The notes beneath the pieces were generated by a model. The model saw nothing but the letters and a program-made list of their open reading frames with translations. It was not told the DNA's origin and did no database searches. The position numbers and the translations under genes are program-made. This document shows, in pieces, positions 30,546-42,748 of a DNA stretch of 60,000 nucleotides. Each line of letters opens with the position of its first letter. Positions within the stretch are counted from its first letter, which is position 1. The DNA comes from Nematostella vectensis (taxonomy: Eukaryota; Cnidaria; Anthozoa; Actiniaria; Edwardsiidae). The stretch spans positions 14,025,040 through 14,085,039 of the forward strand of contig NC_064042.1 in NCBI RefSeq assembly GCF_932526225.1. Reading direction: 5' to 3'.

Positions 30546-33500
30546 CTGCAATCCTTGGAGTTAAAATAAATAATATTAAACAAAACTCATTAAGAATATA
30601 GTTATCATTTAATAGGTAGAAATGTGTAATATCATCAAAACAAGCAGATTGGGGAACAAATAAAATTTATCACAAATAGAATAAGGAGCTTGCTTATTAT
30701 CAGGAAATACATACAAAAAGATATGTAGATGTACAGTATAATGTATAAAAATGTCCAGAGAAACACATACAAAAAAAACATGCAAATACTGTAACCTTCA
30801 ATTTAAAATATAAATCGGAACATCTATAGCCCTCGGAGATAAGAAGGTAAATCTAAATTAATGCCTTGTTTTACATTGAAAGCAACATTTGAATTCACTA
30901 ACTTACAGAACAGAGGACCTAATTTACTGTACCAATTTCTCTTACAGTCAAAAGAAAGACAGGAAACGAACTCTATAAAGGAAGACAGAAGACACAGAAT
31001 CTCATTATTAAAGTGGTAATGACTCTGATAAGAACTTTAATGACACCTCTAGTTATCTTATCCATAGTATCTTGCATGATAGCAAAGCATAACACTACAG
31101 CTGGAAATGCTATTAAATATACAATTGCTACTGTAACACCCATTTCAATGAAACCAACATGAGATGCATCAGATAGAGCACAATGAAGCACATAAGTTAC
31201 CAATAAGTTACAATACAGTAAGTTACCAATTAAGTTACCAATAGGTTATCTCAACATAAAGTATATCTTATTAACTCAGGAATAGGCATTGATGATATAC
31301 TGTACAGTTATTTCAGTGACATCTAGAGCACAGACATTCAATAAAAGTATACATACAAAAGAATGACTTCATAAAAATGACGGATCCAAAATGACTCCAT
31401 TCTCTTCCAGTTATGTACGTTGTTACAAAGTATCCAGATTGGCCACATGAAGCGTGTGCAGTTCTTTTTTTATAAATAGTACAGTATTTCCAAGAGACAA
31501 ACAACACTTTCTAAAGAGTGATAACACACAATGCTGTTCATTTACTGTTTGGCTTTGTGTTACCATGAAGCCAATGTAACAGAGTAAGGCAGCTTGGCGT
31601 CACAATGAGATAGCTCCTGACAAGGTTATTTTGTGGTTTTATTGTTGTCAGAAAACAATTTTGAGAACAAAGTCTACCACCAAAAAAAACAGCTTTTGGT
31701 TCAGGTACATCATTTTTCATCTTTTTAAAACACTGTAAGGTTTAGGTATTACAGGATCTTAATAAATCTGTCAAAAAAATTGTTAACCTAGCCAGAGAAG
31801 ACAACAGTCAAAACACAATGACTCATGAATGCAATGAATTAACAAATGTGACCTTTTGAGATAAAACTTCCCCCTCATAATGATGGTAATCCTTATCTTG
31901 TGTCAATTCACAGACTAATAGCTCCTAGAGTCTGAGAGTGGCCTCCAGGCATTAAGGCTGGTAAACATAGGTTTCTGTTTCTGTATTAAAATAAAACAGA
32001 TAAAACTTTAAAGTATTTCAAACACATTAAATTCCCTGTCTGCCAGGCTAGTATTTGCAGGCAGAGGAAATGTCAAATATATGTATAAACTCAACTTAAA
32101 AATGACTTGACTATTAACACTTTGTACACATAGGTACAAAGCCCAAATTATCAAGTTACATCCTTGGCCAAATTAGAAAGAGGATCAAACACAGTTAATT
32201 TGTTTTTTCGTTTTTTCAAAAGCTGATAGCTGTATGTCCAACATAAATGTGGTAATTTCCACATAATTTGAAGATTATAATATGTTCTATTTTTACTGTG
32301 AAACATATATAACATATACCCTAGAAACACCAATATCAATAGGAAATAAGTCTTTCTTCGGGACCAATACAAGAAGACAATAACTTGATTCTGGCTATCT
32401 ACTGTACAAACCCTAATGGTGGAAGGATGGCAGCTTTTAATTGCCAAAATCATTTGTTATTGTTTGTGGGCGAAAAGTGGTAGAGATAATTGTTATGAAA
32501 ACACCTTTTAGCTGCTGCTAGCACTTCAGGAATTGGCCATATTGTATTACAAACTCTAGCTACTGTAAATTTATAGATATTTTTAATTGAAATGGGAGAA
32601 AAATCTCTGGCCAGCAATTATGTTGACAAAAAATGTGATAAAAATAGAAAAGAAAGAAAAAAAAACAGTATCAATGACTAATGTTAATTGATAGTTATAC
32701 AGTATGTTCATAAAATATGCTCGGTACTGTATGTATTTAAAGAAATAGTTCCACATATTTTTTTCCCTCAAGGTCAATTAATGCACTTATACCTGGAGGT
32801 ATAGCATAAGGATAGTAATAGCCTCTCTCTCAACAATAGATTAGCCCCATGTAGGAAGTATTAGCAAATGTTGAAAGATTCTTTCTATATAGAGATAATA
32901 AAGCACACCTAATCCAGAAATTTGGGCAGGTGGGGAGGGGGTTGTTTATGCATTTAGCAGACCATCTTCTCAAAGGCAGCTTATCCTAGCTCGCAGTGGT
33001 TCTCAATGTTCACTCGTTAGAGTGGACCTTTCAGTCAACTGGGAGGGATCTTCTGAGCCCCCTGAACACCCCGTCCCCTCCCTACGGGCCTGATGTTAGT
33101 TTCTGGGAGGTACAGAATTAGCAACACAGTGTTGAGGGATGAACAGTTGATTGAGTCTTATACTTCCATCAGAGTCAAGATGTCTGTTGATACATACCCC
33201 CCTCTGTATTAAACAATGAATGACCCCAAGGCATTGGCAATAAATCTATGCAAACAAGAGATATCAGTAATGTTACCCCCACCTCAGAATCGAAAGGATA
33301 TTACTGTCAAATCAGGTGTAGGGTAAAATAATGTTAGCATATCAATTACACTTTACAACATCTTTGATAAACACTCACATGATACAGTACCACAACACTG
33401 GGAGGTCTGCTTTGACCTTTGATAAAAAGTTCAAGAAATCTTGAAACAATATGAAAAAAAAACAACATTTGGATCACCATGAGGAGTCCATAATTGTGCC

Positions 33501-36291
33501 TCTAAACAACCACATCAAGGTCTGTGACTTAGTGATCTTTTACATATCCATGAGGCAACATAGGTTAAGAAAAATGAATTAGAAGATATTCGTACAATCT
33601 TATTTGAAATAAAAAAATAGCACTTTAGCAATTACAGTTATATTATTTCAATGGTACACCACAGTGGGTGACACAACTAAAATTGCTATAATTACTAAAA
33701 CTGAGGAATCAAATCACAAAAAGTTCACAAATATTGTTCAATCAAACATTGTTTTTATACATCTATTAAAAAGCCACCTCCATTAAGCAGGCTAAGCACT
33801 AGTTCACGTAGCCACCAGTTCATGTAACCAAGAACTTTAAGTTGTAGTGACTTTATTGAAGGTTCCATTGCTTTGCTGGTGAACCTCCTTGAAAGCAACC
33901 AACCTTTTAAGCAACCTGTCGGTAGAGCTTCAAGGGTTGCAGTTTAGAAGTACCACAGTACTGAATCAGACTAATTCTATAGAGATCAACTACATATTAT
34001 AGAAGCTTTTTATACTGGATATACTGTATTCTACCATCAAAATCTACATAATACTTAGTTAAACTTAGTGCATTAGTTTCTGTTTACATAAGATATTAGG
34101 GGATCTCAAGATTTAATTAAGAGCAGGGGAATATAGCGAAAATAGCCTATAATCAAACATATTTGACTATCTATTTCCATAGATATAACAGGGGAAAATA
34201 CAGTAGCTCATTAAAATGCGTCAAGAGAACTTGGATTTAAAAATAATAATTTATTAGTGAAAGCGTGCTGGGGTTAGGTCACTAACATATAAAGTAGGCA
34301 ACATGGAACTGGGATATGGTTAAATTCTAACAGAGAGGCTTACAATATCATATGAGTTAGGGTTGGGAATAATTGAGAATTGTTAGGAAATGACTCATCA
34401 AACAAAGGTGGTTTCTTACTCAAAATCTTGAAAACTGCGTTTTTTTTACAAAGGCCGACTAAAATGACCATGAATTTCTATCAATGATAAATGTGTATAG
34501 TTGTTGTATGTATTACCCGATGTTTTTGATATTGATAGCATGTTTTTATCCAAACAGTCTGCGAAAAGGTTAAAGGATATCTTCTCATGAATATGAAATT
34601 TCAAAGCCATTAAATATGTAGAATTTATTTTACTTGACACAAAGCAGGAACACTGGTTTAGACTTGTGGTAAATTATTATATGGTCAAGTAACTTTCTAA
34701 GTAATTTTATCATAAAGAAACAATGGAATATACAATTGATAAAACGCGGAATAATAAGTGTTTAAATCAATGGACTCCATAAATACCCGTTGTATTTTAG
34801 AATTGAGTAGAAAACATTTGGCGGAACAATTGCTGTTTAAGCCATTGTAACTTCAAGCACGCATCTATATAACGCGGCAACAATTTTTAATTAATTTTAG
34901 AAGTGATGACCAAATCTGGATTTAAACTGCTTCGAATACATTATTTTCTGAATACTCAGAAAATAATTTCTAATTTTCGAAATCTAAATTTCTAGAATGT
35001 TAGTGAAATGGTTTATTTAATGAATCCGAAATCCGGGAAATTATAAAGTCATGGAATTTACAATTCGGTGAGGAAGTTGAGTCACGAATACATCGCCGCG
35101 AAGAATTAATGAGTCCTTCAGCTAGAGCAACTCACGGAATTATTAAAATGCTAAAAGTACAAGAATAGACTCCCCACAAATACTAGACATAGGAATAGGG
35201 TCGAAAGCCTACACGGCACGGGTTAAGGGCTTTTAACGAGTTACAGCAGCGGGAAATTCATTTGATTTTAACCGTTCACTCACGAAGGGTCGCATTACAC
35301 AAGAAAAACAATCAAATCCAACTCCTTGTATCAGAACATTGTTTTCGCGCAAATGCCGGCCAACTTGACAGCAAGGATGTGTTTACTTCGAGATTGAAAA
35401 TGCAAGTAGAAATAGAGATCTCGGTACAAATCCAAGTAATATTCCCGTTTCCTTTGTACAAATTTTACGCATAGCGTCGGCCGGTTGCTGTGGAACACAA
35501 AGTTTTGATGATAGCTTTTTTCCATACTCAAAGACACCGAACAAAAACACGATAAGAAACCGATTACAAAAGTAGAAGAACAGAATATATCTAAGGTATA
35601 AATATGTGAGTTTCACCTACATTTTGTCGAATTAACTCTTTAATTGCATGTGAATTCATGGCATTTTAGACAATTCTCGTATTGTGGTTTTCGGCTTCTT
35701 TCGTGTCAGTGCTGTGCGGTTTTACGTTCTTCAATCGAACTGTCCAACTAAAGTTACAAGATAAACGCTGTACCCATCGGGAAAAAATATCAGTAGTAGA
35801 ATAATTAAAAGAACTTTCTGGTTAAGCACTGACTTTGCTTCATCGTCGGTTTTCTGCATTTTTTAAACGGTAGAAAATAAACTGGATAATTGCGCTTGTT
35901 TTATTTCAACGTGTAATATTGCAGTTGTAGAATTGCTCAACAGTATTAATGTGGTTTGCTAGAGTGTTGTTTTGAATAAAGAATGTGAAAATAAGTGTTA
36001 AAACGTATGTTTTTTAGAAGAATTGGAATAGGTGGTTCGCAAAATCAGACACAATGGTTCACAACTTTTGAGAACATTCCAGTCAGGCAAATACAACAGT
36101 CGAAGAACTCGTCCATATTGATGCACAAAAACTGCTGTAGGTCTACGGGATTATCATTAGGTCACTATCTTTACAACTGTGTTTAGCAAATCCATTCTTC
36201 CAATGAGACATGCTTTTAAAGCATTCAAATCTAGAACTCGCGTAAACATGGCTCAACTTGAACGGAAACTCGGCTGATAAATTTAACTTAC
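30546..36291. other. Probable long 5'-UTR intron of ROBO
   Basis: 5.7 kb of AT-rich DNA without convincing coding sequence on either strand. It lies between the acceptor upstream of the ROBO start codon (mRNA-strand TTGCAG|TC at 30547-30546) and a strong donor (AAG|GTAAGT at 36292/36291). I found no clear repeat family, RNA gene or extra exon in it. Confidence 0.45.
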
Positions 36292-36600
36292 CTTAAAACA
36301 TACGATTCCTAGATCAAACGAAGTCCGTTATCCTCCGACTAGATAGTTTAATGATAAGGTAGCCTTGGTTTTCCAAGTAATTCTGGTGATATAGGCAGTA
36401 AATCCACGTTTTTAGCGGGAAATACTGCAAAGTTTGACGTTCGGTATCACGCTTCAGCTACAATGAAGCAGTTCACTTTGGAAGGTCGATTGACGCATGT
36501 CAATCAGGAGGAAGCCACTACAATGCTTCTTTCTGACCAGTCACACAACACAACAATAGAATATTTGCCCAAATCTTAACGCTGAAAATTTTAAGACAAA
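36292..36600 (-). other. Candidate ROBO leader (5' UTR) exon
   Basis: On the minus strand TTTTAAG|GTAAGTTA at 36292 is a near-perfect donor with no long frame upstream, as expected for a non-coding first exon. It is paired by inference with the acceptor at 30547. The upstream limit is set only roughly by the ETS-rich promoter candidate at 36725. No transcript data available. Confidence 0.4.
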
Positions 36601-36724
36601 GTAGTAATCAATGCTTTGGCTTTAAAAACAAGCGTTGAAGTCTTTTGGAAATGGGCGAGTGTTTTGAATTGAATATTCATTGGGATTATAAAATGCGTAA
36701 AAATACTCGAGCCTCTCATACTCC

Positions 36725-36739
36725 ACTTCCGCCGGAAGT
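36725..36739. promoter_or_regulatory. Back-to-back ETS palindrome, candidate ROBO promoter
   Basis: ACTTCCGCCGGAAGT contains two inverted CGGAAGT cores separated by one base, a typical ETS/GABP promoter arrangement. It lies about 0.4 kb upstream of the candidate leader-exon donor. Function inferred from motif and position only. Confidence 0.4.
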
Positions 36740-37943
36740 TAACCCACGTATATGACTAGCCAGTGTGGAGGCGCTGTGTGTGAATTGATATGGCGTTTAT
36801 TGCTGTGAAATTCCACTTGAATTGAATTTAGCTGAAAACACCTGGCTCTACAATGCTTCGAGGTGTCATTTCTAGTTTGCAGGCGTCGGTACTATTTCGC
36901 ACATCTACTTGAAAAATTTATGATTCTTCACGCGAAATACGGCAAAAGATAGGCAACAAGAGATTGTTTCTATCTAGAGTTTTGTCGCATTTTCCAAAAA
37001 TGTCCCCAAAAGATCAAAGTACTCGTATGGAATCCTCGATTTTTTCAGAGGCTTCAGTTTTTGCGATTTTTAGGGTCCTGTTTCTGGCAGTTCAGGATTA
37101 TATCAAAGTGCGTCCTATCCCCATTATATCAAAGTGCGTCCTATCCCCATCCCAACGACACTGACACAACTATAGTTCTCTTGCTGCGCGTATAATCTCA
37201 TAAGAGTGGAAAACAAGTAAAAGTTTAGGGCGAACAAGGCCATAAAAAAACTTTGAATAAATACTCATACAAAATAAAGAGAGAAAAAAGAAAATGAAAG
37301 GAAAATAACCGGTCTATTATACCAGATTCACAAACTATGACTCTCATTTTTTTTTTCATTCCGTACTCTATATTATTTAAATCCTTTGTTTGGAAAATGA
37401 ATTGTGAACATTGCGGCCCGGATCAACAGATGGTTGGGTCTAATTTCCTCTATGTTCGCTAGCCAATCAACCAAGTCTAACCGAAAACATAACAAGTTTT
37501 TTGAAATTGAATGCATTCTTGCCCAACTTAAGATTTAATCATTACGTTTTTAATTAAAAACTCCGCGAATTACAATTTCTTGCACGAAAGGGTTGTAAAA
37601 ATCATACAAAACTAAAGCGTTTCTTACGCTGTTATAAAACCCATAGGAAAGTACATGCAGTGAGACAATTACCTTTCCTTTTGTTGTAATATAAAAAAAG
37701 GCTAATCCAAACCTTCAATGTTTCCGCGTATCTTTATAAACGCGTAGTGATCTCAGATTGTTTATGTGTTTGGAGGACCAACTCAAGATGATATTAATAT
37801 AAAGAGACATCTCGTTTTCATAGAAGTTATTCAAACAAATTCTCCCTATGGGGAAGCATCGTCCCTTTTTTTTGTTTAGATTGTTTTTGACAAGTCCTTG
37901 TGTTTCCTTTGTTATGAATTCAGACGGCTTTTCTTTGGGGGGC

Positions 37944-37977
<34 letters not shown>

Positions 37978-38456
37978 AAGGTGGCAAACGTTTTGAGAAA
38001 TCTATGATTTAGGGAGCCGTTAGCAAAACAGAAAGGAGACATTAAAAACACCGACATCTCAACAAAGAAATCTACCCGCTGCCCGCTGACTGTTTATAAA
38101 GATATACTTTATCCTAAAATAATTAATTCCCTTTTGTTCAACCAGCTTTTCATAGAGATGGGGTCTCTGCCGGAAACAGCCGGAAACACGCTCTCTGATT
38201 ATCCGACTCTTGCTACTTGCCAAGTGTTACGCAATCCCGATTTGGGTTGTGGTACTTCACGTGGATTGGATAGTAAAACAAAAAGTTCTTTTTATTCGTT
38301 TCTTCACAGCGAGAAACTCACTCCAATCATCACCGAAAATCTCGAGTCGCTTGAAACACGTCTCGCACACGCTTTCGCGCCGTAGTTTGAAGCGTTCAGC
38401 CTGGCTTATCTTCCCAGGAAGGAAGGAAGGAAGGCTCCATTGTTTTCTGTGTACTA
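36740..38456. other. Intergenic DNA
   Basis: No gene seen. It includes a 27-bp direct duplication near 37095-37145 (ATCAAAGTGCGTCCTATCCC twice) and a 31-base G run at 37946-37976. The plus-strand frames around 38134-38524 have no recognisable protein character. Confidence 0.6.
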
Positions 38457-41400
38457 GTGTCATCTTTATAAGCGCACTCAAAATAAGCGCACACAAACTT
38501 CACCTATCACCTATATCTTCATAAACGCACCTATAGCTTTCTTTCTAAGCGTACCAGTATATTTATAAGCGCACGCGTATCTTTAAAAACGCGCCCGTAT
38601 CTTTATAAGCGCACCCGCATCTTTATAAGCGCATCCGCATCTTTAAAAACTCAATAGCGTTAGAGCACCTGAATCTTTATAAACTCACTAGCAAAGCGCA
38701 CATCTTTATAAGCGTACCAGTATATTTATAAGCGCACGCGTATCTTTAAAAACGCACCCGAATCTTTATAAGCGCACCAGCATCTTTATAAGCGCACCCG
38801 CATCTTTAAAAACTCAATAGCGTTAGAGCACCTGAATCTTTATAAACTCACTAGCAAAGCTCACCCGCATCTTTATAAGCGCACCCGCATCTTTCTAAAC
38901 TCACGCGTATCTTTATAAACGCACGCGTATATTTATAAGCGCACCCGCATCTTTATAAGCGCACTAGCGAAAGCACAACCGCATCATTATAAGCAAAACC
39001 GCATCTTTATAAACTCACTAGCGTAAGCGCATCCGCATTTTTCTAAATGCACCCGCATCTTTATAAGCGCAGTCGCATCTTTATAAGCGCACCCGCATCT
39101 TTATAAGCACAACCGCTTCTTTATCAGCGTACTATCGTATACACACCCGCACCTTTATAAACGCAACCGCATCTTTATAAGCGCACCCGCATCTTTATAA
39201 GCGCACCCGCATTTTATAAGCGCACCCGCGTCTTTATAAGCACAATCGCATCTTTATACGCAACCCACATCTTTATAAGCAAATCCGCATCTTTATAAGC
39301 GCACCCACATCATTATAAGCGCACCCGCATCTTTATAAACGCACCCGCATCTTTATAAGGGCACGCGCGCATTATTATAAGCGCACCCGCATCTTTAAAA
39401 GCGCATCCGCATCTTTATATGCGCACCCGCATCTTTATGCGCGCACCTGCATCTTTATAAGCGCACCCGCATCGTTATAAACTCAATAGCGTATGCGCCC
39501 CCGCACCTTTATAAACGCACCCGTATCTTTTTAAGCGAACCCGCATCTTTCTAAGCGCACCCGTATCTTTATAAGCGCACACGTATCTTTATAAGCGCAC
39601 CCGTATGTTTGCAAGCCCACCCGCATCTTCAAAAATTCAATAGCGTAAGCGCATCCGCAGCTTCATAAGCGCACCCGTATCTTTATAAACTCACTAGCGT
39701 ACGCGCTTGCGCATCTTTCTAAGCGAACCAGTATCTTTATAAGCGCACGCGTATCTATAAAAACGCACCCGTATCTTTATAAGCGCCCCCGCATCTTTAT
39801 AAGCGCACCCGCATCTTTATAAGCGTACCCGCATCTTTATAAGCGCACCCACATTTTTATAAGCGCACCCGCATCTTAATAAGCGCACCCGCATCTTTAT
39901 AAGCGCACCCGCATCTTTGAAAACTCAATAGCGTAAGAGCACCTGCATCTTTATAAACTCACTAGCAAAGCTCACCCGCATCTTTATAAGCGCACCCGCA
40001 TCTTTATAAACTCAATAGCGTAAGCGCACCAGCACCCTTATAAACGCACCCGTATCTTTTTAAGCGCCCCCGCATCTTTATAAGCGCACCCGCACCTTTA
40101 AAAAACCCATAGCGTAAGCGCACCCGCATCTTTATAAGCTCACCGGTATCTTTTTAAGCGAACCCGCATCTTTCGAAGCGCTCCCGTATCTTTATAATCG
40201 CACGCGTATCTTTATAAGCACACCCGCATGTTTGCAAGCACACCCGCATCTTTGAAAATTCAATAGCGTAAGCGCATCCGCATCTTCATAAGCGCACCCG
40301 CATCTTTATAAACTCACTAGCGTAAGCACTTGCGCATCTTTCTAAGCGTACCAGTATCTTTTTAAGCGCACGCGTTTCTTTAAAAACGCACCCATATTTT
40401 TATAAGTGCCCCCGCATCTTTATAAGCGCACCCGCATCTTTATAAGCGTACCCGCATCTTAATAAGCGCACCCGCATCTTTATAAGCCCACCCGCATCTT
40501 AATAAGCGCACCCGCATCTTTATAAGCGCACCCGCATCTTTAAAAACTCAATAGCGTAAGAGCACCTGCATCTTTATAAACTCACTAGCAAAGCGCACCC
40601 GCATCTTTATAAACTCAATGGCGAAGCGCACCTGCACCCTTATAAACGCACCCGTATCTTTTTAAGCGCCCCCGCATCTTTATAAGCGCCCCCGCATCTT
40701 TATAAGCGCACCCGCATCATTATAAACTCAATAGCGTAAGCGCACCCGCACCTTTATAAACACACCCGTATCTTTTTAAAGCGAACCCGCATCTTTCTAA
40801 GCGCATCCGTATCTTTATAAGCGCACGCGTATCTTTATAAGCGCACCCGCATGTTTGCAAGCACACCCGCATCTTTAAAAATTTAATAGCATCCGCATCT
40901 TCATAAGCTCACCCCCATCTTTATAAACTCACTAGCGTAAGCGCTTGCGCATCTTTCTAAGCGTAACAGTATCTTTATAAGCGCACTCGCATCTTTATAA
41001 ACGCACCCGCATCTTTAAAAACTCAATAGCGTAAAAGCACCTGTATCTTTATAAACTCACTAGCAAAGCGCATCCGCATCTTTATAAGCGCACTAGCGTA
41101 AGAACAACCGCATCTTTATAAGCGCATCCGCATCTTTATAAGCGCACCCATATCTTTAAAAACTAAATCTTTATAAACGCACGCGTATCTTCATAAGCGC
41201 ATCCGCATCTTTATAAGCGCACTAGCGTAAGCACAATCGCATCTTTATAAGCACAACCGCATCTTTATACGCAACCTACATCTTTATACGCGCAACCACA
41301 TCTTGATAAGCGCACCCGTATCTTTATAAGCGCACCCACATCTTTATAAGCGCACTAGCTTTAGCGCACCTTCATCTTTCTAAACGCAGGCGTATCTTTA

Positions 41401-41640
41401 TAAGCGCAACCGCATCTTTATAAGCGCACTCATTCTTACAGCGCACCCGCATTCTTACAAGCGCACCCGCATCTTTATAAGCGCACCCACATCTTTATAA
41501 GCGCACTCATTTCATTATAACTTCATATCTTTATTAGCACGATTGCATCTTTATATTCACTAGTATTGTTAAGCGATCTCACATCTTTATGAATGCACTA
41601 ACGCACCCACATGTTTATAAGCGAACACCGCGCATTTATC
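38457..41640. repeat. 20-bp satellite (GCGCACCCGCATCTTTATAA)
   Basis: About 3.2 kb of imperfect tandem 20-mers alternating GC-rich GCGCACCCGCATC and AT-rich TTTATAA. Variants with single-base changes are mixed in. A higher-order pattern is visible: blocks containing AACTCAATAGCGTAAG and AAACTCACTAGCAAAGC recur every few hundred bases. No coding capacity. It is intergenic between ROBO and NPC2. Confidence 0.93.
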
Positions 41641-42038
41641 TTGGCCCAATAATAGTTGAAAGGACGTACCTTTAGTTGTCTAAAAAAACAAATTTTATAC
41701 AAAAACAGCTCAACAGCTGAGCTTTTTCTGCTCAGCTTCCTTGTCAGAGTTACTTTTTCTTTCTGATCTGCCTCTAGTGGAAATATTATGTAGTTAATAG
41801 TGCATTTTAAAATGTATTGTTACAACACATATTTTCCAACGCACGCGCACATTTATAAACGTTTATTCATTTTTTTTTGTAAACGGCCCACGTTTTAACT
41901 TTATCAGCACCAAGATTAATGCTCACCTATTCTCAATCAGAACTTTTCCACCATTTCCCTGTGCTGTCATGACAACTTCCCCAGCGTGAGTCTCATGTGA
42001 TCTTGAACCAATTTCCGCTTCTCCATCCCTGCAACAAA
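41641..42038. promoter_or_regulatory. NPC2 upstream region
   Basis: About 400 bp between the satellite and the NPC2 ATG, which must hold its promoter and 5' UTR. It includes CTCAACAGCTGAGC, an E-box-like palindrome near 41708. No TATA box in a convincing position was identified. Confidence 0.4.
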
Positions 42039-42207
42039 ATGAAGTTCCTCTGCGGCGCAGCCATTTTACTCTTTCTGCTCTGCGAAGCTAGAGCCAAGAA
42101 GGTGAAGTTCCAGGACTGTGGCTCCGAGAAAGGGAAGCTAATTTCGGTGGATTTGACCCCTTGCTCTTCAGACCCGTGTGTGATCAAGAGAGGAGCAAAT
42201 GCTTCAG
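42039..42207 (+). CDS. NPC2: NPC2 exon 1
   Basis: ATG at 42039 in context CAACAAAATGAAG, encoding the signal peptide and first 37 mature residues. Donor TTCAG|GTACAT, phase 1. Confidence 0.9.
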
Positions 42208-42748
42208 GTACATAAGTCTTTACTAGGGTTTGTGATCAAGAGAGGTGCAAATGCTTTGGGTACATAAGTCTTTACTAGGGATAAAGGTCACTCAAACTCA
42301 CGTCTTCGCGAGGTCATTAGGGGAACCAGAATTTTTCGATATGGGATTCGTAAATGAAAGTACCCAATATTTATTGTAGATAATAAAACCAATAAAGTGT
42401 CATATCTCCAGCAACACTAGAATTTGTTTATCTGTTTAATGTTAACTATTAACCTGTCAAACTCAAGGTGTCATCACGTTTATCCCACACGAGGTCGTCA
42501 CGAGCTCCAAGGTGTTGGCCTACGCGATCTTCGGTCTCATTCCCGTCCCATTGCCCCTCCCTAACTCGGACGGATGTAAGGGTTATGGTCTGACCTGCCC
42601 TCTGAAGTCCGGGAAGCAAGTCGAGCTCGTCTTCGAGCATTACATCGATCAAACATTCCCAACAGGGCACCTGACACTGAAGGCGGAGCTGAAGGATCAA
42701 GATTCTGACGTCGTGATCTGCGGCAAGATCCCCATGACTCTGGAGTAG
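42039..42748 (+). CDS. NPC2: NPC2, lysosomal sterol-transfer protein (ML domain)
   Basis: Two coding exons, 42039-42207 and 42468-42748 (phase 1, GT-AG), sum to 450 nt and 149 aa, the usual NPC2 length. Residues 1-19 are a signal peptide (MKFLCGAAILLFLLCEARA). The mature protein starts KKVKFQDCGSEKGKLISVDL and keeps the family's six cysteines: DCGS, LTPCSSDPC, DGCKGYGLTC, and VVICGKIP near the end. The ML/NPC2 fold binds cholesterol in the lysosome and hands it to NPC1. The exon-1 end and first intron bases are tandemly duplicated just downstream. NPC2-like genes form families in cnidarians, so the exact orthologue is uncertain. Confidence 0.9.
42178..42284 (+). repeat. 52-bp duplication spanning the NPC2 exon-1 donor
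   Basis: GTGATCAAGAGAGGAGCAAA through GTACATAAGTCTTTACTAGG occurs at the true donor. It is repeated about 52 bp later with two or three changes (GGTGCAAATGCTTTGGGTACA). The second copy keeps GGGTACAT, so a decoy 5' splice site lies in the intron. Confidence 0.9.
42468..42748 (+). CDS. NPC2: NPC2 exon 2
   Basis: Acceptor CTCAAG|GTG, phase 1. Encodes VITFIPHEVV to GKIPMTLE and TAG 42746-42748, containing four of the six cysteines and the VPLPLPNSDGCK segment of the ML fold. Confidence 0.9.

Noticed and set aside
38134-38524. Two overlapping plus-strand frames of 83 and 104 codons
   Set aside because: No recognisable domain, no exon signals, and adjacent to the satellite; probably chance.
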